From Pseudoruegeria sp039972875 (lineage in GTDB: Bacteria; Pseudomonadota; Alphaproteobacteria; Rhodobacterales; Rhodobacteraceae): a DNA stretch of 64,000 bases. Below, one piece after another: positions 35,883-45,770 of the stretch. Positions within the stretch are counted from its first letter, which is position 1; every line of letters starts with the position of its first letter. The stretch lies in NCBI GenBank assembly GCA_039972875.1, contig JBDWMA010000032.1, positions 186,001-250,000 of the forward strand, given 5' to 3'. Under the pieces are notes generated by a model. That model made no database searches and had not been told where the DNA came from. It saw only the letters and a list, made by a program, of their open reading frames with translations. Both the position numbers and the translations under genes were made by a program.

Positions 35883-36824
35883 TTACCACCCGATTCCAAA
35901 GACACCCAGCGCGGCATCAGCCAACAAAGCTGAAAAGTGCAGGAAAAGATACAACAAGGAGATTTTGAAAAATCCCCGCTCTGTTTTGTAGTTATCTGCC
36001 TCGGCTTGAATTTCATCGCGACGCACAATATCAACAGCGCCTTTGATGAACCATGCGTTCATGACAACGGCCGTCACCGTATAAATCGGACCACCAATAG
36101 CCGTGAATGCAATGCCGATTGTGACCAAAGCCAACAACAAAGTGTATACAAGAATATGGGTCCGCGTCGCCTTGCGCCCATTGGTGACGGTCAGCATAGG
36201 AACACCGGCTTTGGTGTAATCATCATTCATGAACAGCGCCAACGCCCAGAAATGGGGAGGGGTCCACATGAACGTAATCGCGAACATCAGAACAGACTCG
36301 ATGCTGATCCCGCCTGTTGCAGCAGCCCAGCCGATCATCGGAGGAAAGGCACCAGCGGCACCACCAATAACAATGTTCTGCGGCGTCCAACGTTTCAACC
36401 ACATGGTGTAGATCACCACATAGAAAAAGATCGTAAAGGCCAAGAGACCCGCCGCAACAAAGTTTGTGGCCAAACCAAGCATCACCACCGACATGCAAGA
36501 CAATGCAATCCCAACGGCAAATGCCTCTTGGCGAGTCACTTTGCCCGCAGGAACAGGGCGGCCTTTGGTTCGTTTCATAACCAGATCGATATCGCTATCG
36601 AACCACATATTCAGCGCACCAGAGGCCCCGCCGCCAATTGCAATAAACAGAATTGCGCAGAACCCTATAAATGGGTGTACCGGTGTTGGCGCGACCAAAA
36701 GCCCAACAAATGCAGTGAACACAACAAGCGACATAACGCGTGGCTTTAGCAACGCAAAATAGTCACCAAAACCGGCCTCTTGGGGGCCGGCTTTTGACTG
36801 TATATCGTAGCTTGCGTCACTCAT
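35883..36824 (-). CDS. ctaB: protoheme IX farnesyltransferase
   Basis: A 313-aa polytopic UbiA-family prenyltransferase converting heme b to heme o for aa3 oxidase. The prenyl-diphosphate Asp-rich motif is in NMWFDSDIDLVMKRTKGRP; a second polar loop, FMNDDYTKAGVPML, follows. The stop lies 2 nt before the small membrane-protein gene. Confidence 0.95.
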   Translation of the reverse strand: MSDASYDIQSKAGPQEAGFGDYFALLKPRVMSLVVFTAFVGLLVAPTPVHPFIGFCAILFIAIGGGASGALNMWFDSDIDLVMKRTKGRPVPAGKVTRQEAFAVGIALSCMSVVMLGLATNFVAAGLLAFTIFFYVVIYTMWLKRWTPQNIVIGGAAGAFPPMIGWAAATGGISIESVLMFAITFMWTPPHFWALALFMNDDYTKAGVPMLTVTNGRKATRTHILVYTLLLALVTIGIAFTAIGGPIYTVTAVVMNAWFIKGAVDIVRRDEIQAEADNYKTERGFFKISLLYLFLHFSALLADAALGVFGIGW

Positions 36825-36847
36825 GAACTGGCTTTCGTGTCATTGCA

Positions 36848-36866
36848 GGGCAGTCCGAAACTGCCC
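36848..36866 (-). other. hairpin between ctaC and ctaB
   Basis: GGGCAGT (36848-36854) / ACTGCCC (36860-36866) with a 5-nt loop and no T run. It could be a processing or stabilising structure at the end of the ctaC message. Confidence 0.4.
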
Positions 36867-36877
36867 CGCTATTGAAC

Positions 36878-37741
36878 TTAGTTGTTTGCGGCGACTTTGT
36901 AATCCATGGGCAGGCCAGCGAATTCTTCAATCGCGCCGACGAGCCATGCGTCATAAACTTCTTGGCTTACAACTTTCACAGTGATGGGCATATAGGCATG
37001 GTCTTTGCCGCAAAGCTCTGAACACTGGCCAAAATAAACGCCTTCACGCTCTGCTTTGAACCACAACTCAGCGATCCGGCCCGGTACGGCATCTTGTTTC
37101 ACACCAAATGCGGGGATAGTCCAAGAATGGATAACATCAGCGCCCGTCACTTGCATGACAACGGTTTTGTTTACCGGCACAACAACGGCGGTGTCCGTTG
37201 CCAAAAGATATTCGTCTTGAGCGTAACCATGGGCCTCCAGGGCGCTTTTGCCGAGCAAGAAGCTGTCAAAACCAAATTCGTGATCTGTGTATTCGTAACC
37301 CCAGTACCACTGATATCCGGTAACTTTGATGTTAATGTCGCCTTCTGGAATTTCTTGCTGCTTGAACAAGATGGGCAGCGAGAACACACCAATAAAGATC
37401 AGAATTACGATTGGAACGAGTGTCCAAAGAACCTCAACAACAGAGTTATGTGTAAAAGTTGCAGGCGTTGGATTGGAACGCTTGTTAAAGCGAACGACCA
37501 CATAAACGAGCAGCAAAGTTACAAAAATAACGATGATGGAGGTGATCCAAAGTAGCATATTGTCCAGCCACTGGATGTCGCGAGACAGTTCCGTCGCTGC
37601 AGGTTGAAATCCAATGCCATTCGGGATCGGCTTGCCGACCACCTCAAGATCACCCAAAGAGTCCTGCGCATATGCCGCAGTCGCTACGATGGTTGCCAAA
37701 ACAGCTGCCCAGAGGCCCGAAAAAAGGTTCAGAAGTCGCAT
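36878..37741 (-). CDS. ctaC: cytochrome c oxidase subunit II
   Basis: A 287-aa CuA-bearing subunit. A signal peptide (cleavage after AAYA, about residue 23) is followed by two membrane helices (about 58-80 and 100-120) and a periplasmic cupredoxin domain. CuA ligands are seen in CSELCGKDHAYM and the earlier DVIHSW histidine. The ATG at 37741 is chosen because the upstream in-frame extension lacks homology and the signal peptide begins there. It heads the cta operon, divergent from tldD. Confidence 0.96.
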   Translation of the reverse strand: MRLLNLFSGLWAAVLATIVATAAYAQDSLGDLEVVGKPIPNGIGFQPAATELSRDIQWLDNMLLWITSIIVIFVTLLLVYVVVRFNKRSNPTPATFTHNSVVEVLWTLVPIVILIFIGVFSLPILFKQQEIPEGDINIKVTGYQWYWGYEYTDHEFGFDSFLLGKSALEAHGYAQDEYLLATDTAVVVPVNKTVVMQVTGADVIHSWTIPAFGVKQDAVPGRIAELWFKAEREGVYFGQCSELCGKDHAYMPITVKVVSQEVYDAWLVGAIEEFAGLPMDYKVAANN

Positions 37742-37920
37742 GTTCGTTTCCCGTTTGCGCATCAGCAGTTGTCCCCCGCCAAAGCGTCCGACCCAATTTG
37801 GCCGGAATCCCATTGTGTTTGCGCCGCTTGAAACCATATTAATGCGCGACGGACAAGCATCTCTTGCGCGGCAAAGAGCCGCTTTTGGTGCATGTTCCCA
37901 AAATAAACCGGAGAAAACCC

Positions 37921-39342
37921 ATGTCAGACGGCCCGTTTCGCCCATTCGAACACAATTTGGATGCAAATTCCGCACTAAGGATTCTTTGCGACGCCACAAA
38001 AGGGGCCGATGATGGGGAACTATTTTTGGAGCGGCGGCGCTCTGAGGTCCTTTCATTTGATAACGGGCGCCTCAAAACGGCCAGTTATGACGCTTCGGAG
38101 GGATTCGGTTTGCGGGCTGTTCGCGGCGAAACTACCGGATTTGCGCATTCCACCGAAATGACCGAGTCTTCCTTGAAGCGCGCAGCCGAAACCGCAAAGT
38201 TGGCTGTTGGAGATGGCGGCGGCACTATGGCCCCTGCCCCGAAAAGCACCAATCGACGTCTCTATTCGGATGAGAGCCCCATCACCCAGCAAACCTTTGC
38301 TGGAAAAGTGGATACCTTGCGGGAAATTGATGAATTCACCAGAAACCTTGATCCGCGTGTGGTTCAGGTTTCGGCGACCATTGCTGCCTCCATGCAAGAA
38401 ATTGAAATATTGCGACCGGACGGAAGTTTGGTTCGCGATGCGCGTCCCATGAGCCGTGTAAACGTATCTGTGATCGTAGAGGAAAACGGCCGCCGGGAAT
38501 CCGGAATTCAAGGTGGCGGAGGGCGTGCGGGACTTTTGGGTTTAATCGATCCGGCCCATTGGCAGAACGCAGCTCGCGAAGCATTACGCATCGCTTTGGT
38601 CAACCTGCGCGCAATTCCCGCCCCTGCTGGCGTCATGGAGGTGGCCCTTGGCGCTGGGTGGCCTGGAGTTTTATTACATGAGGCCGTGGGACATGGCCTT
38701 GAAGGGGATTTCAATCGGAAAGGCACATCTGCTTTCGCGGGTCTTATGGGTCAACGTGTCGCCGCAAAAGGTGTTACAGTCCTTGATGACGGAACAATTC
38801 CCGATCGCCGTGGGTCTATAACTTTTGACGATGAAGGTACTCCGTCCGCCAAGAACACTTTGATCGAGAACGGCATACTTGTCGGATATATGCAGGATCG
38901 TCAGAATGCTCGGCTCATGGGTGTTGCCCCCACTGGAAACGGTCGCCGTCAAGGCTATTCCCACGCCCCTATGCCGCGCATGACCAATACCTATATGTTG
39001 GGTGGAAACACGCAGCCAGAGGATATCGTTGCTGATGTCAAAGACGGGATTTACGCGGTCGGATTCGGAGGCGGCCAAGTCGACATTACCAATGGGAAAT
39101 TCGTCTTTAGTTGTACCGAAGCTTATCAAGTCAAAAATGGCAAAGTGGGCCCCGCCGTAAAAGGTGCAACCTTAATAGGGGATGGTCCAACTTCGTTAAA
39201 GAAAATCCGCGCAATCGGAAACGACATGGCGCTGGACCCAGGGGTCGGCAATTGCGGGAAATCCGGACAATGGGTTCCAGTCGGTGTGGGGCAGCCAACG
39301 CTACTTTTAGACGGCCTTACGGTTGGGGGCTCTTCTACCTGA
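37921..39342 (+). CDS. tldD: TldD family metalloprotease
   Basis: A 473-aa zinc protease subunit, usually working with PmbA/TldE to process peptides such as microcins or to act in protein turnover. The zinc motif HEAVGHGLEGD (HExxxH) is near residue 250. The ATG at 37921 begins the family sequence; an upstream in-frame extension is not homologous. No pmbA is present in the window. Confidence 0.95.
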   Translation: MSDGPFRPFEHNLDANSALRILCDATKGADDGELFLERRRSEVLSFDNGRLKTASYDASEGFGLRAVRGETTGFAHSTEMTESSLKRAAETAKLAVGDGGGTMAPAPKSTNRRLYSDESPITQQTFAGKVDTLREIDEFTRNLDPRVVQVSATIAASMQEIEILRPDGSLVRDARPMSRVNVSVIVEENGRRESGIQGGGGRAGLLGLIDPAHWQNAAREALRIALVNLRAIPAPAGVMEVALGAGWPGVLLHEAVGHGLEGDFNRKGTSAFAGLMGQRVAAKGVTVLDDGTIPDRRGSITFDDEGTPSAKNTLIENGILVGYMQDRQNARLMGVAPTGNGRRQGYSHAPMPRMTNTYMLGGNTQPEDIVADVKDGIYAVGFGGGQVDITNGKFVFSCTEAYQVKNGKVGPAVKGATLIGDGPTSLKKIRAIGNDMALDPGVGNCGKSGQWVPVGVGQPTLLLDGLTVGGSST

Positions 39343-39413
39343 TCCGAGGTGATCATACCCAGAGCAGAGTTTCAAAATTTTGTTTATCTATCGTTAACCA
39401 AGCATACGCGATA

Positions 39414-39437
39414 GTGGCTCCACACACTAGGAGCCAC
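39414..39437 (+). promoter_or_regulatory. hairpin masking the dprA Shine-Dalgarno sequence
   Basis: GTGGCTCC (39414-39421), 8-nt loop, GGAGCCAC (39430-39437), directly before the ATG at 39439. The AGGAG at 39429-39433 lies largely inside the 3' arm of this perfect 8-bp stem, so folding would hide the ribosome-binding site. A second GTGGCTCC copy at 39507-39514, inside dprA, could compete for pairing. Confidence 0.6.
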
Positions 39438-39438
39438 G

Positions 39439-40566
39439 ATGACCGCAGTACGCTTCTCTTCCGATAGCCCTGTTTCTATCCCCTCCACGGAAGAGGAAAA
39501 AGTATCGTGGCTCCGCCTAATCCGCTCTCATAGGGTTGGGGTTGTAACGTTTTTTCGCCTGATCCGAGAACATGGAACCGCCTCAGCGGCATTAGAGGCG
39601 CTGCCTGATGTCGCGTCAAAGGCAGGGGTACAGCACTATAGCGCTGTCTCCTGTCAGGCCGCACATCAAGAGATGCAGGCAGCACGGTCGTGCGGGGCGC
39701 AAATGATATGTTTCGGTGAGCCCCACTATCCCAGTTTATTAACAAAAATATCCGATCCCCCCCCGGTTATCTGGGCGATCGGAAATGCGGCCCTGCTAAA
39801 CCGTCCAAGCGCCGCAATCGTCGGAGCCCGGAACGCATCTTCGCTTGGCACACGTATGGCTAAGAAACTGGCCACAGATTTGGGGAAGGCTGGATACACC
39901 ATCGTTTCAGGCCTTGCCAGAGGCATCGATACAGCCGCCCACACAGCAGCAACAGCCTCCGGCACCGTTGCGGTGTTTGGCGGCGGCGTGGACGTCGTTT
40001 ACCCCAAAGAAAATACGGCACTCGCCCATCTTATTCAAAAGGAAGGCTGCATCATCAGTGAAGCTGCGATTGGGCAGTATCCACAGGCCCGTCATTTTCC
40101 CAGCAGAAACAGAATCGTATCTGGTATGACCCGCGCCACTATTGTCGTTGAAGCTGCAGCAAAGTCGGGCAGCTTGATCACTGCGCAGACTGCACTTGAC
40201 CAATCAAGGGATGTCCTTGCTGTGCCCGGACACCCATTTGACGCTCGTGCGAGCGGGTGCAATTTCTTGCTCCGAGACGGTGCAACCCTTGTTCGATCTG
40301 CAGAGGATGTGATCGAGGCAATCGGCCCTGCCCTAATCGCTCAGCCTGATCACCAAAGTGCTCCCGAGAGGGCTTTGGAAGCTGCCCCAGATATGCACCA
40401 ATTGCACACCGATATACTCGCTCGGCTTGGCCCATCTCCTATTGCAGAGGATCAACTGATCCGGGACCTATCGCTTCCGGCCCCAGTGATTGCACCCGCC
40501 CTCGTCACATTAGAGCTGGACGGCTATATTGCGCGCCATCCAGGGGGTCTTTTGACCCTTGCATAG
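39439..40566 (+). CDS. dprA: DNA-processing protein DprA
   Basis: A 375-aa DprA/Smf protein that loads RecA on incoming single-stranded DNA during transformation. The Rossmann-like core has GARNASSLG, SGLARGIDTAAH and FPSRNRIVSGM motifs, and a C-terminal winged-helix (DML1-like) domain covers about 305-370. Its AGGAG ribosome-binding site lies in a hairpin. Confidence 0.95.
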   Translation: MTAVRFSSDSPVSIPSTEEEKVSWLRLIRSHRVGVVTFFRLIREHGTASAALEALPDVASKAGVQHYSAVSCQAAHQEMQAARSCGAQMICFGEPHYPSLLTKISDPPPVIWAIGNAALLNRPSAAIVGARNASSLGTRMAKKLATDLGKAGYTIVSGLARGIDTAAHTAATASGTVAVFGGGVDVVYPKENTALAHLIQKEGCIISEAAIGQYPQARHFPSRNRIVSGMTRATIVVEAAAKSGSLITAQTALDQSRDVLAVPGHPFDARASGCNFLLRDGATLVRSAEDVIEAIGPALIAQPDHQSAPERALEAAPDMHQLHTDILARLGPSPIAEDQLIRDLSLPAPVIAPALVTLELDGYIARHPGGLLTLA

Positions 40567-40657
40567 CAGCAATCCAATATTGTGGCATTGACATTCCCGC
40601 CATCGCAACCACATTTTGCCCGGCTATAAGCCAGTGGTCGAGTCGAGAAGGAATTGT

Positions 40658-43258
40658 ATGCCCGTTGTAGTTGTTGAGTCACCCGCCAAGGCAAAAACCA
40701 TTAACAGTTATCTTGGCAAAGACTATACTGTACTGGCCTCTTACGGACATGTACGGGACCTTCCTCCAAAAGACGGTTCCGTGGATACAGACAATGATTT
40801 TGCGATGACGTGGGAGGTGGGCAATGATTCCCGCAAACACGTCAAAGCCATCGCCGATGCTCTGAAAAACGATGACACGTTAATCCTCGCGACTGACCCT
40901 GATCGCGAAGGAGAGGCCATCAGCTGGCATTTACAAGAGGCGCTTACCAAACGTCGTGCAATCAAAAAATCTACAGCTGTCAGCCGAGTTGTTTTCAACG
41001 CGATTACGAAATCCGCAGTCACTGAGGCGATGAAAAACCCTCGGGATGTCGATATGGAACTCGTAGAGGCCTATCTGGCCCGGCGTGCCCTTGATTATCT
41101 GGTTGGCTTTAACCTGTCCCCCGTTTTGTGGCGCAAATTGCCCGGTGCTCGGTCAGCGGGTCGGGTTCAGTCTGTTTGCTTGCGTCTGATCGTTGAGCGC
41201 GAAATGGAAATTGAAGCTTTTAACCCCCGCGAATACTGGAGTGTTAAGGCAATTCTCTCGACCCCACGCGGTCAAGAGTTCGAAGCCCGCCTCACTGTGC
41301 TCGGCGGAAAAAAGCTCGACCGCTATGACATCGAAAACCAAGCTGCGGCTGAGGTTGCGGTTCAGGCCATTCACTCCCGCGATTTATCGGTCGCTTCGGT
41401 TGAGGCTAAACCCGCCACCCGGAACCCTTCCCCGCCCTTCATGACCTCAACACTGCAGCAAGAAGCCAGTCGTAAATTTGGTTTTGGCGCACGGCAAACC
41501 ATGAGTACCGCACAACGGCTGTATGAAGCAGGCTATATCACATACATGCGGACGGATGGAATCGATATGGCACCAGAGGCCGTATCGGCCGCGCGTGACG
41601 AGGTTAAATCTCGTTACGGGGCTGAATATGTTCCCAGCTCCCCGAGGATATATAAAAACAAAGCAAAAAACGCCCAAGAGGCACACGAATGTATCCGCCC
41701 AACGGATATGTCACGGGCCGCAAACGATCTGGCGCGGCTGGAAGCGGACCAACGCAAACTCTATGATTTGATCTGGAAGCGAACGCTCGCCAGCCAGATG
41801 GAATCTGCGCGGCTGGAACGCACAACTGTTGATATTTCAAGTGATGATCAACAAGTGGTGCTGCGGGCCACAGGTCAGGTCATGATGTTTGACGGCTTCA
41901 TGAAGGTCTACGAAGAAGGCCGCGATGACGCAGTTGTCGATGATGATGACAAACGGCTACCTCAAATTATGCAAGGCGAAGCCGCTAAAAAGGGTACAGT
42001 TTCCCCTGAGCAACATTTTACCCAACCGCCGCCCCGTTACACTGAAGCGTCTTTGGTGAAACGGATGGAAGAGCTAGGAATCGGTCGCCCATCGACCTAC
42101 GCCTCTATCGTGACCACCATTCAGGATCGGGAATACGTAACCAAAGACAAAAACCGCCTGATCCCCGAAGATAAAGGCCGGATCGTTACAATTTTCTTGC
42201 TAAATTTCTTTCGGAAATATGTGGGTTACGAATTCACTGCCGACCTAGAAAGCAGCCTTGACGATGTGAGCGCCGGTGACAGGGATTACAAAGAAATTTT
42301 GAACAATTTCTGGCGGGATTTCTCGGCCGCCATATCCGAAACAACAGAATTGCGCATTACCGAAGTTCTGGACGTCCTCGATGATGCTCTTGCACCGCAG
42401 CTATACCCACCTCGTGAGGATGGCAGTGACCCGCGGATCTGTCCAAAATGTGGCCAGGGTCAGTTGCACCTCAAAACCTCTCGTACCGGTGGTTTTGTCG
42501 GCTGTGGGAATTATCCTGAATGTACATATACGCGCCCAATTGCCGGCGAAGGCGCTGATGGGGATGAACGGGTTCTCGGAGAGGACGCAGGCGACGAAAT
42601 TCACCTTAAAGCCGGGCGCTTTGGCCCTTATGTTCAGCGTGGTGAACCTACTCCAGAGAATAAAAAACCACCGCGGGCCTCCTTGCCCAAAGGGTGGTCC
42701 AAAGAAGATCTGGATTTGGAAAAAGCCCTAACATTATTATCCTTGCCACGCATTGTGGGCATGCACCCCGAAGGCGGTGAGATCAAAACCAACTTTGGGC
42801 GCTTTGGCCCTTACGTGATGCACCAGCTTCCTGAGGATGCGAAACCGGTCTATGTGAATGTCAAAGATCCGAATGACGTGTTTGAGATCGGCATGAATCG
42901 CGCTGTTGAAATGCTGGCTGAAAAACGGGCTAACCCTGGCCGTGGACGCGGATCTGCCGCAAAGGCGCTGAAAGAACTTGGAGAACATCCCGAAGATGGT
43001 GGTCCAGTTAACATCATGGAAGGACGGTATGGTCCGTATGTCAAATGGGGCAAAGTAAACGCCACCCTCCCCAAAGATGTTGAACCTGCAGACGTAACCA
43101 TGGAGGTTGCGACAGCTCTGATCGCAGACAAAGCAGCCAAATCTGGCAGTAAGAAAAAACCTGCCGCAAAAAAGAAGGCCGCTGCGAAAAAACCAGCTGC
43201 CAAAAAGAAAGCTCCAGCCAAGAAAAAGGCAGCGGCACCCAAAAAAGCCGACGAATAA
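40658..43258 (+). CDS. topA: DNA topoisomerase I
   Basis: An 866-aa type IA topoisomerase. The TOPRIM domain starts with VVVESPAKAKTI and has the acidic ATDPDREGEAISWHL motif. The active-site Tyr is in YITYMRTDGIDM near residue 300. One C-terminal zinc finger (CPKCG...CGNYPEC) is followed by further repeats and a Lys/Ala-rich tail (about the last 40 residues) typical of alphaproteobacterial TopA. The ATG at 40658 has AAGGA upstream. Confidence 0.96.
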   Translation: MPVVVVESPAKAKTINSYLGKDYTVLASYGHVRDLPPKDGSVDTDNDFAMTWEVGNDSRKHVKAIADALKNDDTLILATDPDREGEAISWHLQEALTKRRAIKKSTAVSRVVFNAITKSAVTEAMKNPRDVDMELVEAYLARRALDYLVGFNLSPVLWRKLPGARSAGRVQSVCLRLIVEREMEIEAFNPREYWSVKAILSTPRGQEFEARLTVLGGKKLDRYDIENQAAAEVAVQAIHSRDLSVASVEAKPATRNPSPPFMTSTLQQEASRKFGFGARQTMSTAQRLYEAGYITYMRTDGIDMAPEAVSAARDEVKSRYGAEYVPSSPRIYKNKAKNAQEAHECIRPTDMSRAANDLARLEADQRKLYDLIWKRTLASQMESARLERTTVDISSDDQQVVLRATGQVMMFDGFMKVYEEGRDDAVVDDDDKRLPQIMQGEAAKKGTVSPEQHFTQPPPRYTEASLVKRMEELGIGRPSTYASIVTTIQDREYVTKDKNRLIPEDKGRIVTIFLLNFFRKYVGYEFTADLESSLDDVSAGDRDYKEILNNFWRDFSAAISETTELRITEVLDVLDDALAPQLYPPREDGSDPRICPKCGQGQLHLKTSRTGGFVGCGNYPECTYTRPIAGEGADGDERVLGEDAGDEIHLKAGRFGPYVQRGEPTPENKKPPRASLPKGWSKEDLDLEKALTLLSLPRIVGMHPEGGEIKTNFGRFGPYVMHQLPEDAKPVYVNVKDPNDVFEIGMNRAVEMLAEKRANPGRGRGSAAKALKELGEHPEDGGPVNIMEGRYGPYVKWGKVNATLPKDVEPADVTMEVATALIADKAAKSGSKKKPAAKKKAAAKKPAAKKKAPAKKKAAAPKKADE

Positions 43259-43289
43259 CCTGCACAGGTTCGATCCTTTGATTCTATTT

Positions 43290-43322
43290 CGCCAGCGCAC
43301 ATAATAGTGGGCTGGCGTTTTT
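43290..43322 (+). terminator. intrinsic terminator of topA
   Basis: CGCCAGC (43290-43296) / GCTGGCG (43311-43317) followed by a TTTTT run. Confidence 0.8.
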
Positions 43323-43469
43323 ACTTTAAAAAGGGTCGCAGTTCGCCTGTTTCCCAATGGATCTGCATAATCTGCTACAATCTTGGCGCCGCAACGCAGC
43401 ATCTCATTGACACTGTCGTTACGTCGCGTCACAAAGTTGCGCGAAACAGAGCGTATGGGAGATAAAATT

Positions 43470-44168
43470 ATGAAGAAGGTGTATGCCAATGCAACAGAGG
43501 CACTCGATGGCCTCTTGCAGGACGGCATTTTTATTGCCTCGGGCGGCTTTGGCCTCTGCGGTATTCCAGAATTGCTTTTGGATGCCATCAAAGATGCCGG
43601 TACCAAAGATCTGACATTCGCATCCAACAATGCAGGCGTTGATGATTTTGGCATTGGTATTTTGTTGCAAACCAAACAAGTCAAGAAAATGATCAGCTCA
43701 TATGTTGGCGAAAACGCCGAATTTATGCGCCAATATCTGTCTGGCGAGTTAGAACTGGAGTTTAACCCACAGGGTACTCTTGCTGAACGCATGCGCGCAG
43801 GCGGCGCTGGCATTCCTGGTTTTTACACAAAGACCGGCGTTGGTACTGTCATCGCCGAAGGTAAAGACCACAAGGATTTCAACGGTGAAACCTACATCAT
43901 GGAAGAAGGTATCGTTGCCGATATCGCTATCGTGAAAGCATGGAAAGCCGACGAAACAGGTAACCTAGTGTTCCGTAAAACCGCACGGAACTTTAATGCT
44001 CCGGCCGCGACCTGTGGCAAAATTTGCATCGCCGAAGTTGAAGAGATTGTGCCAACCGGTTCCTTGGATCCTGATACGATCCACCTGCCAGGTATTTATG
44101 TGCATCGTATCATTCAAGGCGATCACGAAAAGCGCATCGAACAGCGCACCGTACGGCAGAAAGGGTAA
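43470..44168 (+). CDS. scoA: 3-oxoacid CoA-transferase subunit A
   Basis: A 232-aa alpha subunit of a succinyl-CoA:3-ketoacid (acetoacetate) CoA-transferase. The CoA-binding region has SGGFGLCGIPELLLDAI and the ASNNAGVDDFGIG segment. GGGAGA precedes the ATG at 43470. The partner scoB follows 4 nt later. The pair activates acetoacetate for ketone-body or polyhydroxybutyrate breakdown. Confidence 0.95.
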   Translation: MKKVYANATEALDGLLQDGIFIASGGFGLCGIPELLLDAIKDAGTKDLTFASNNAGVDDFGIGILLQTKQVKKMISSYVGENAEFMRQYLSGELELEFNPQGTLAERMRAGGAGIPGFYTKTGVGTVIAEGKDHKDFNGETYIMEEGIVADIAIVKAWKADETGNLVFRKTARNFNAPAATCGKICIAEVEEIVPTGSLDPDTIHLPGIYVHRIIQGDHEKRIEQRTVRQKG

Positions 44169-44172
44169 GAAT

Positions 44173-44802
44173 ATGGCTTGGGACCGCAATCAAATGGCCG
44201 CCCGCGCAGCACAAGAACTGCAGGACGGTTGGTATGTGAACCTCGGCATCGGGATTCCGACGCTGGTGTCAAACTACATCCCTGAAGGTGTCGAAGTGAC
44301 GCTACAGTCAGAAAACGGCATGCTTGGCATGGGCCCCTTCCCTTATGAAGGTGAAGAGGATGCAGACCTGATCAACGCAGGTAAGCAAACCATCACAGAG
44401 TTGCCACAGACTGCTTATTTCGATTCAGCGCAAAGCTTTGCAATGATCCGTGGCGGAAAAATTGCCATGGCAATCTTAGGTGCGATGGAAGTTGCTGAAA
44501 ATGGCGATCTTGCGAACTGGATGATTCCCGGCAAGTTGGTCAAAGGCATGGGCGGTGCAATGGATCTTGTAGCCGGTGTTGGGCGTGTGGTCGTCGTAAT
44601 GGATCACACGAGCAAACATGGCGACAGTAAATTACTGAAAGCCTGTACTTTGCCTCTGACCGGTCAATCGGTTGTTGATCGTATCATTACCAATCTTGGC
44701 GTGTTTGACGTTGTCGAAGGCGGCCTGAAATTGGTTGAACTTGCAGATGGTGTCACGGATGAAGAAGTCCGCAACAGCACAGAGGCCACTTTGGTCAACT
44801 GA
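44173..44802 (+). CDS. scoB: 3-oxoacid CoA-transferase subunit B
   Basis: A 209-aa beta subunit. It carries the catalytic glutamate in the family motif SENGMLGMGP (near residue 50) and the NLGIGIPTLVSNY loop. The ATG is 5 nt after the scoA stop, with GGGTAAGA upstream. Together with ScoA it forms a CoA-transferase whose chemistry goes through a glutamyl-CoA thioester. Confidence 0.95.
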   Translation: MAWDRNQMAARAAQELQDGWYVNLGIGIPTLVSNYIPEGVEVTLQSENGMLGMGPFPYEGEEDADLINAGKQTITELPQTAYFDSAQSFAMIRGGKIAMAILGAMEVAENGDLANWMIPGKLVKGMGGAMDLVAGVGRVVVVMDHTSKHGDSKLLKACTLPLTGQSVVDRIITNLGVFDVVEGGLKLVELADGVTDEEVRNSTEATLVN

Positions 44803-44827
44803 TCTTAATCAGCATTTTGACATAGAG

Positions 44828-44854
44828 AATGGCGTCCAACTGGGGCGCCATTTT
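44828..44854. terminator. bidirectional terminator between scoB and the lytic transglycosylase
   Basis: AATGGCG (44828-44834) / CGCCATT (44846-44852), with T bases following on the plus strand. It serves the converging genes on either side. Confidence 0.65.
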
Positions 44855-44858
44855 CCGT

Positions 44859-45770
44859 TTACCCATTTGTCTGCACGGACCGTATTGCAAATACACAGCC
44901 ATCGGTGGCCAGCTCCGGAGGCGTTAAGCAAAGCCCGCGTGCCACAGTCCAAGCCGCGATTACTTTGGGGACATATGCGCGGGTTTCAGAATAAGGTGGA
45001 ACACCACCGTTTTTCTTAACCGCATTTTCCCCTGCATTATAAGCAGCCAAGGCCAAAACTGGATCATTATCGAATTCCTTCATCAACCAATCCAAATAAG
45101 CGACTCCGCCTTTGATATTTTCTTTCGGAATGGAGCGGTCCTTTACGCCAAACCGTTCAGCTGTCGCAGGCATCAACTGCATTAACCCGTGCGCGCCGGC
45201 ATGCGAGGTCGCCTTAGAACGGCCAGAAGATTCAATACCAATAACGGCCAACACCAATGCTGGCGAGACCCGCGTTCCAATGGTCGCCGCGAGGATATCA
45301 ATGCCATAGCGTTCTGCGATATCTTGCATGTTCTGCAATCGAGGCGCTTGAATGGCTTTTCCAATTGGGGCTTTGGTCAACTGATTGATCGCGTCTGATA
45401 AGCGCCCAGGTCCACTTGAAGCAATATTAGGAGACACCCCCTGCCAAAACCAATCCGTCATGTCTTTCGGTAATTTTGGAGTAGTCTTTGGCACGGCCAG
45501 CGCGACGACCGCGGCCTCTTTTTTGACTTCACCTCGCGGTGTGGACGGAGCTGAGCGCCACTCAACCGTCTCATCGATTTGAACTTTGATACGCTTGCCA
45601 GCGGTCTTTCCAGGAATTTTGACGCGCTTAAAGGTGAAATCATTTTGCGTGGTCGATGAGTCCGCAAAAACCGGCCCCGTTAGAACAAGACCCATAGAAA
45701 TAATGATACACCCGAAGCGCCGCTTTTTGCGGTTCACTGCTCTGCCTCGTTTATTCGTTTTTTCAATCAT
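44859..45770 (-). CDS. lytic transglycosylase domain protein
   Basis: A 303-aa exported SLT-family protein. A signal peptide ends near residue 37, followed by a poorly conserved linker and a C-terminal Slt domain with the catalytic Glu in GIESSGRSKATSHAGAHG and the LMQLMPATAERFG motif. It cleaves peptidoglycan to anhydro-muropeptides. It is adjacent and divergent to the Tad pilus genes, so a role in local wall opening is possible (inference). The ATG at 45770 begins before the signal peptide; a GTG some 11 codons later is an alternative. Confidence 0.9.
   Translation of the reverse strand: MIEKTNKRGRAVNRKKRRFGCIIISMGLVLTGPVFADSSTTQNDFTFKRVKIPGKTAGKRIKVQIDETVEWRSAPSTPRGEVKKEAAVVALAVPKTTPKLPKDMTDWFWQGVSPNIASSGPGRLSDAINQLTKAPIGKAIQAPRLQNMQDIAERYGIDILAATIGTRVSPALVLAVIGIESSGRSKATSHAGAHGLMQLMPATAERFGVKDRSIPKENIKGGVAYLDWLMKEFDNDPVLALAAYNAGENAVKKNGGVPPYSETRAYVPKVIAAWTVARGLCLTPPELATDGCVFAIRSVQTNG

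Noticed and set aside
35937..36749. 270-codon frame antisense to ctaB
   Set aside because: Shadow of a membrane-protein gene: composition is Asn/Arg/His-rich with no domain.
37742..38056. N-terminal extension of ctaC
   Set aside because: Non-homologous and overlaps tldD and the divergent promoter region; the signal peptide begins at 37741.
42737..43813. 358-codon frame antisense to topA and scoA
   Set aside because: It covers the Lys/Ala-rich TopA tail, giving Phe/Cys-rich low-complexity protein with no family features.
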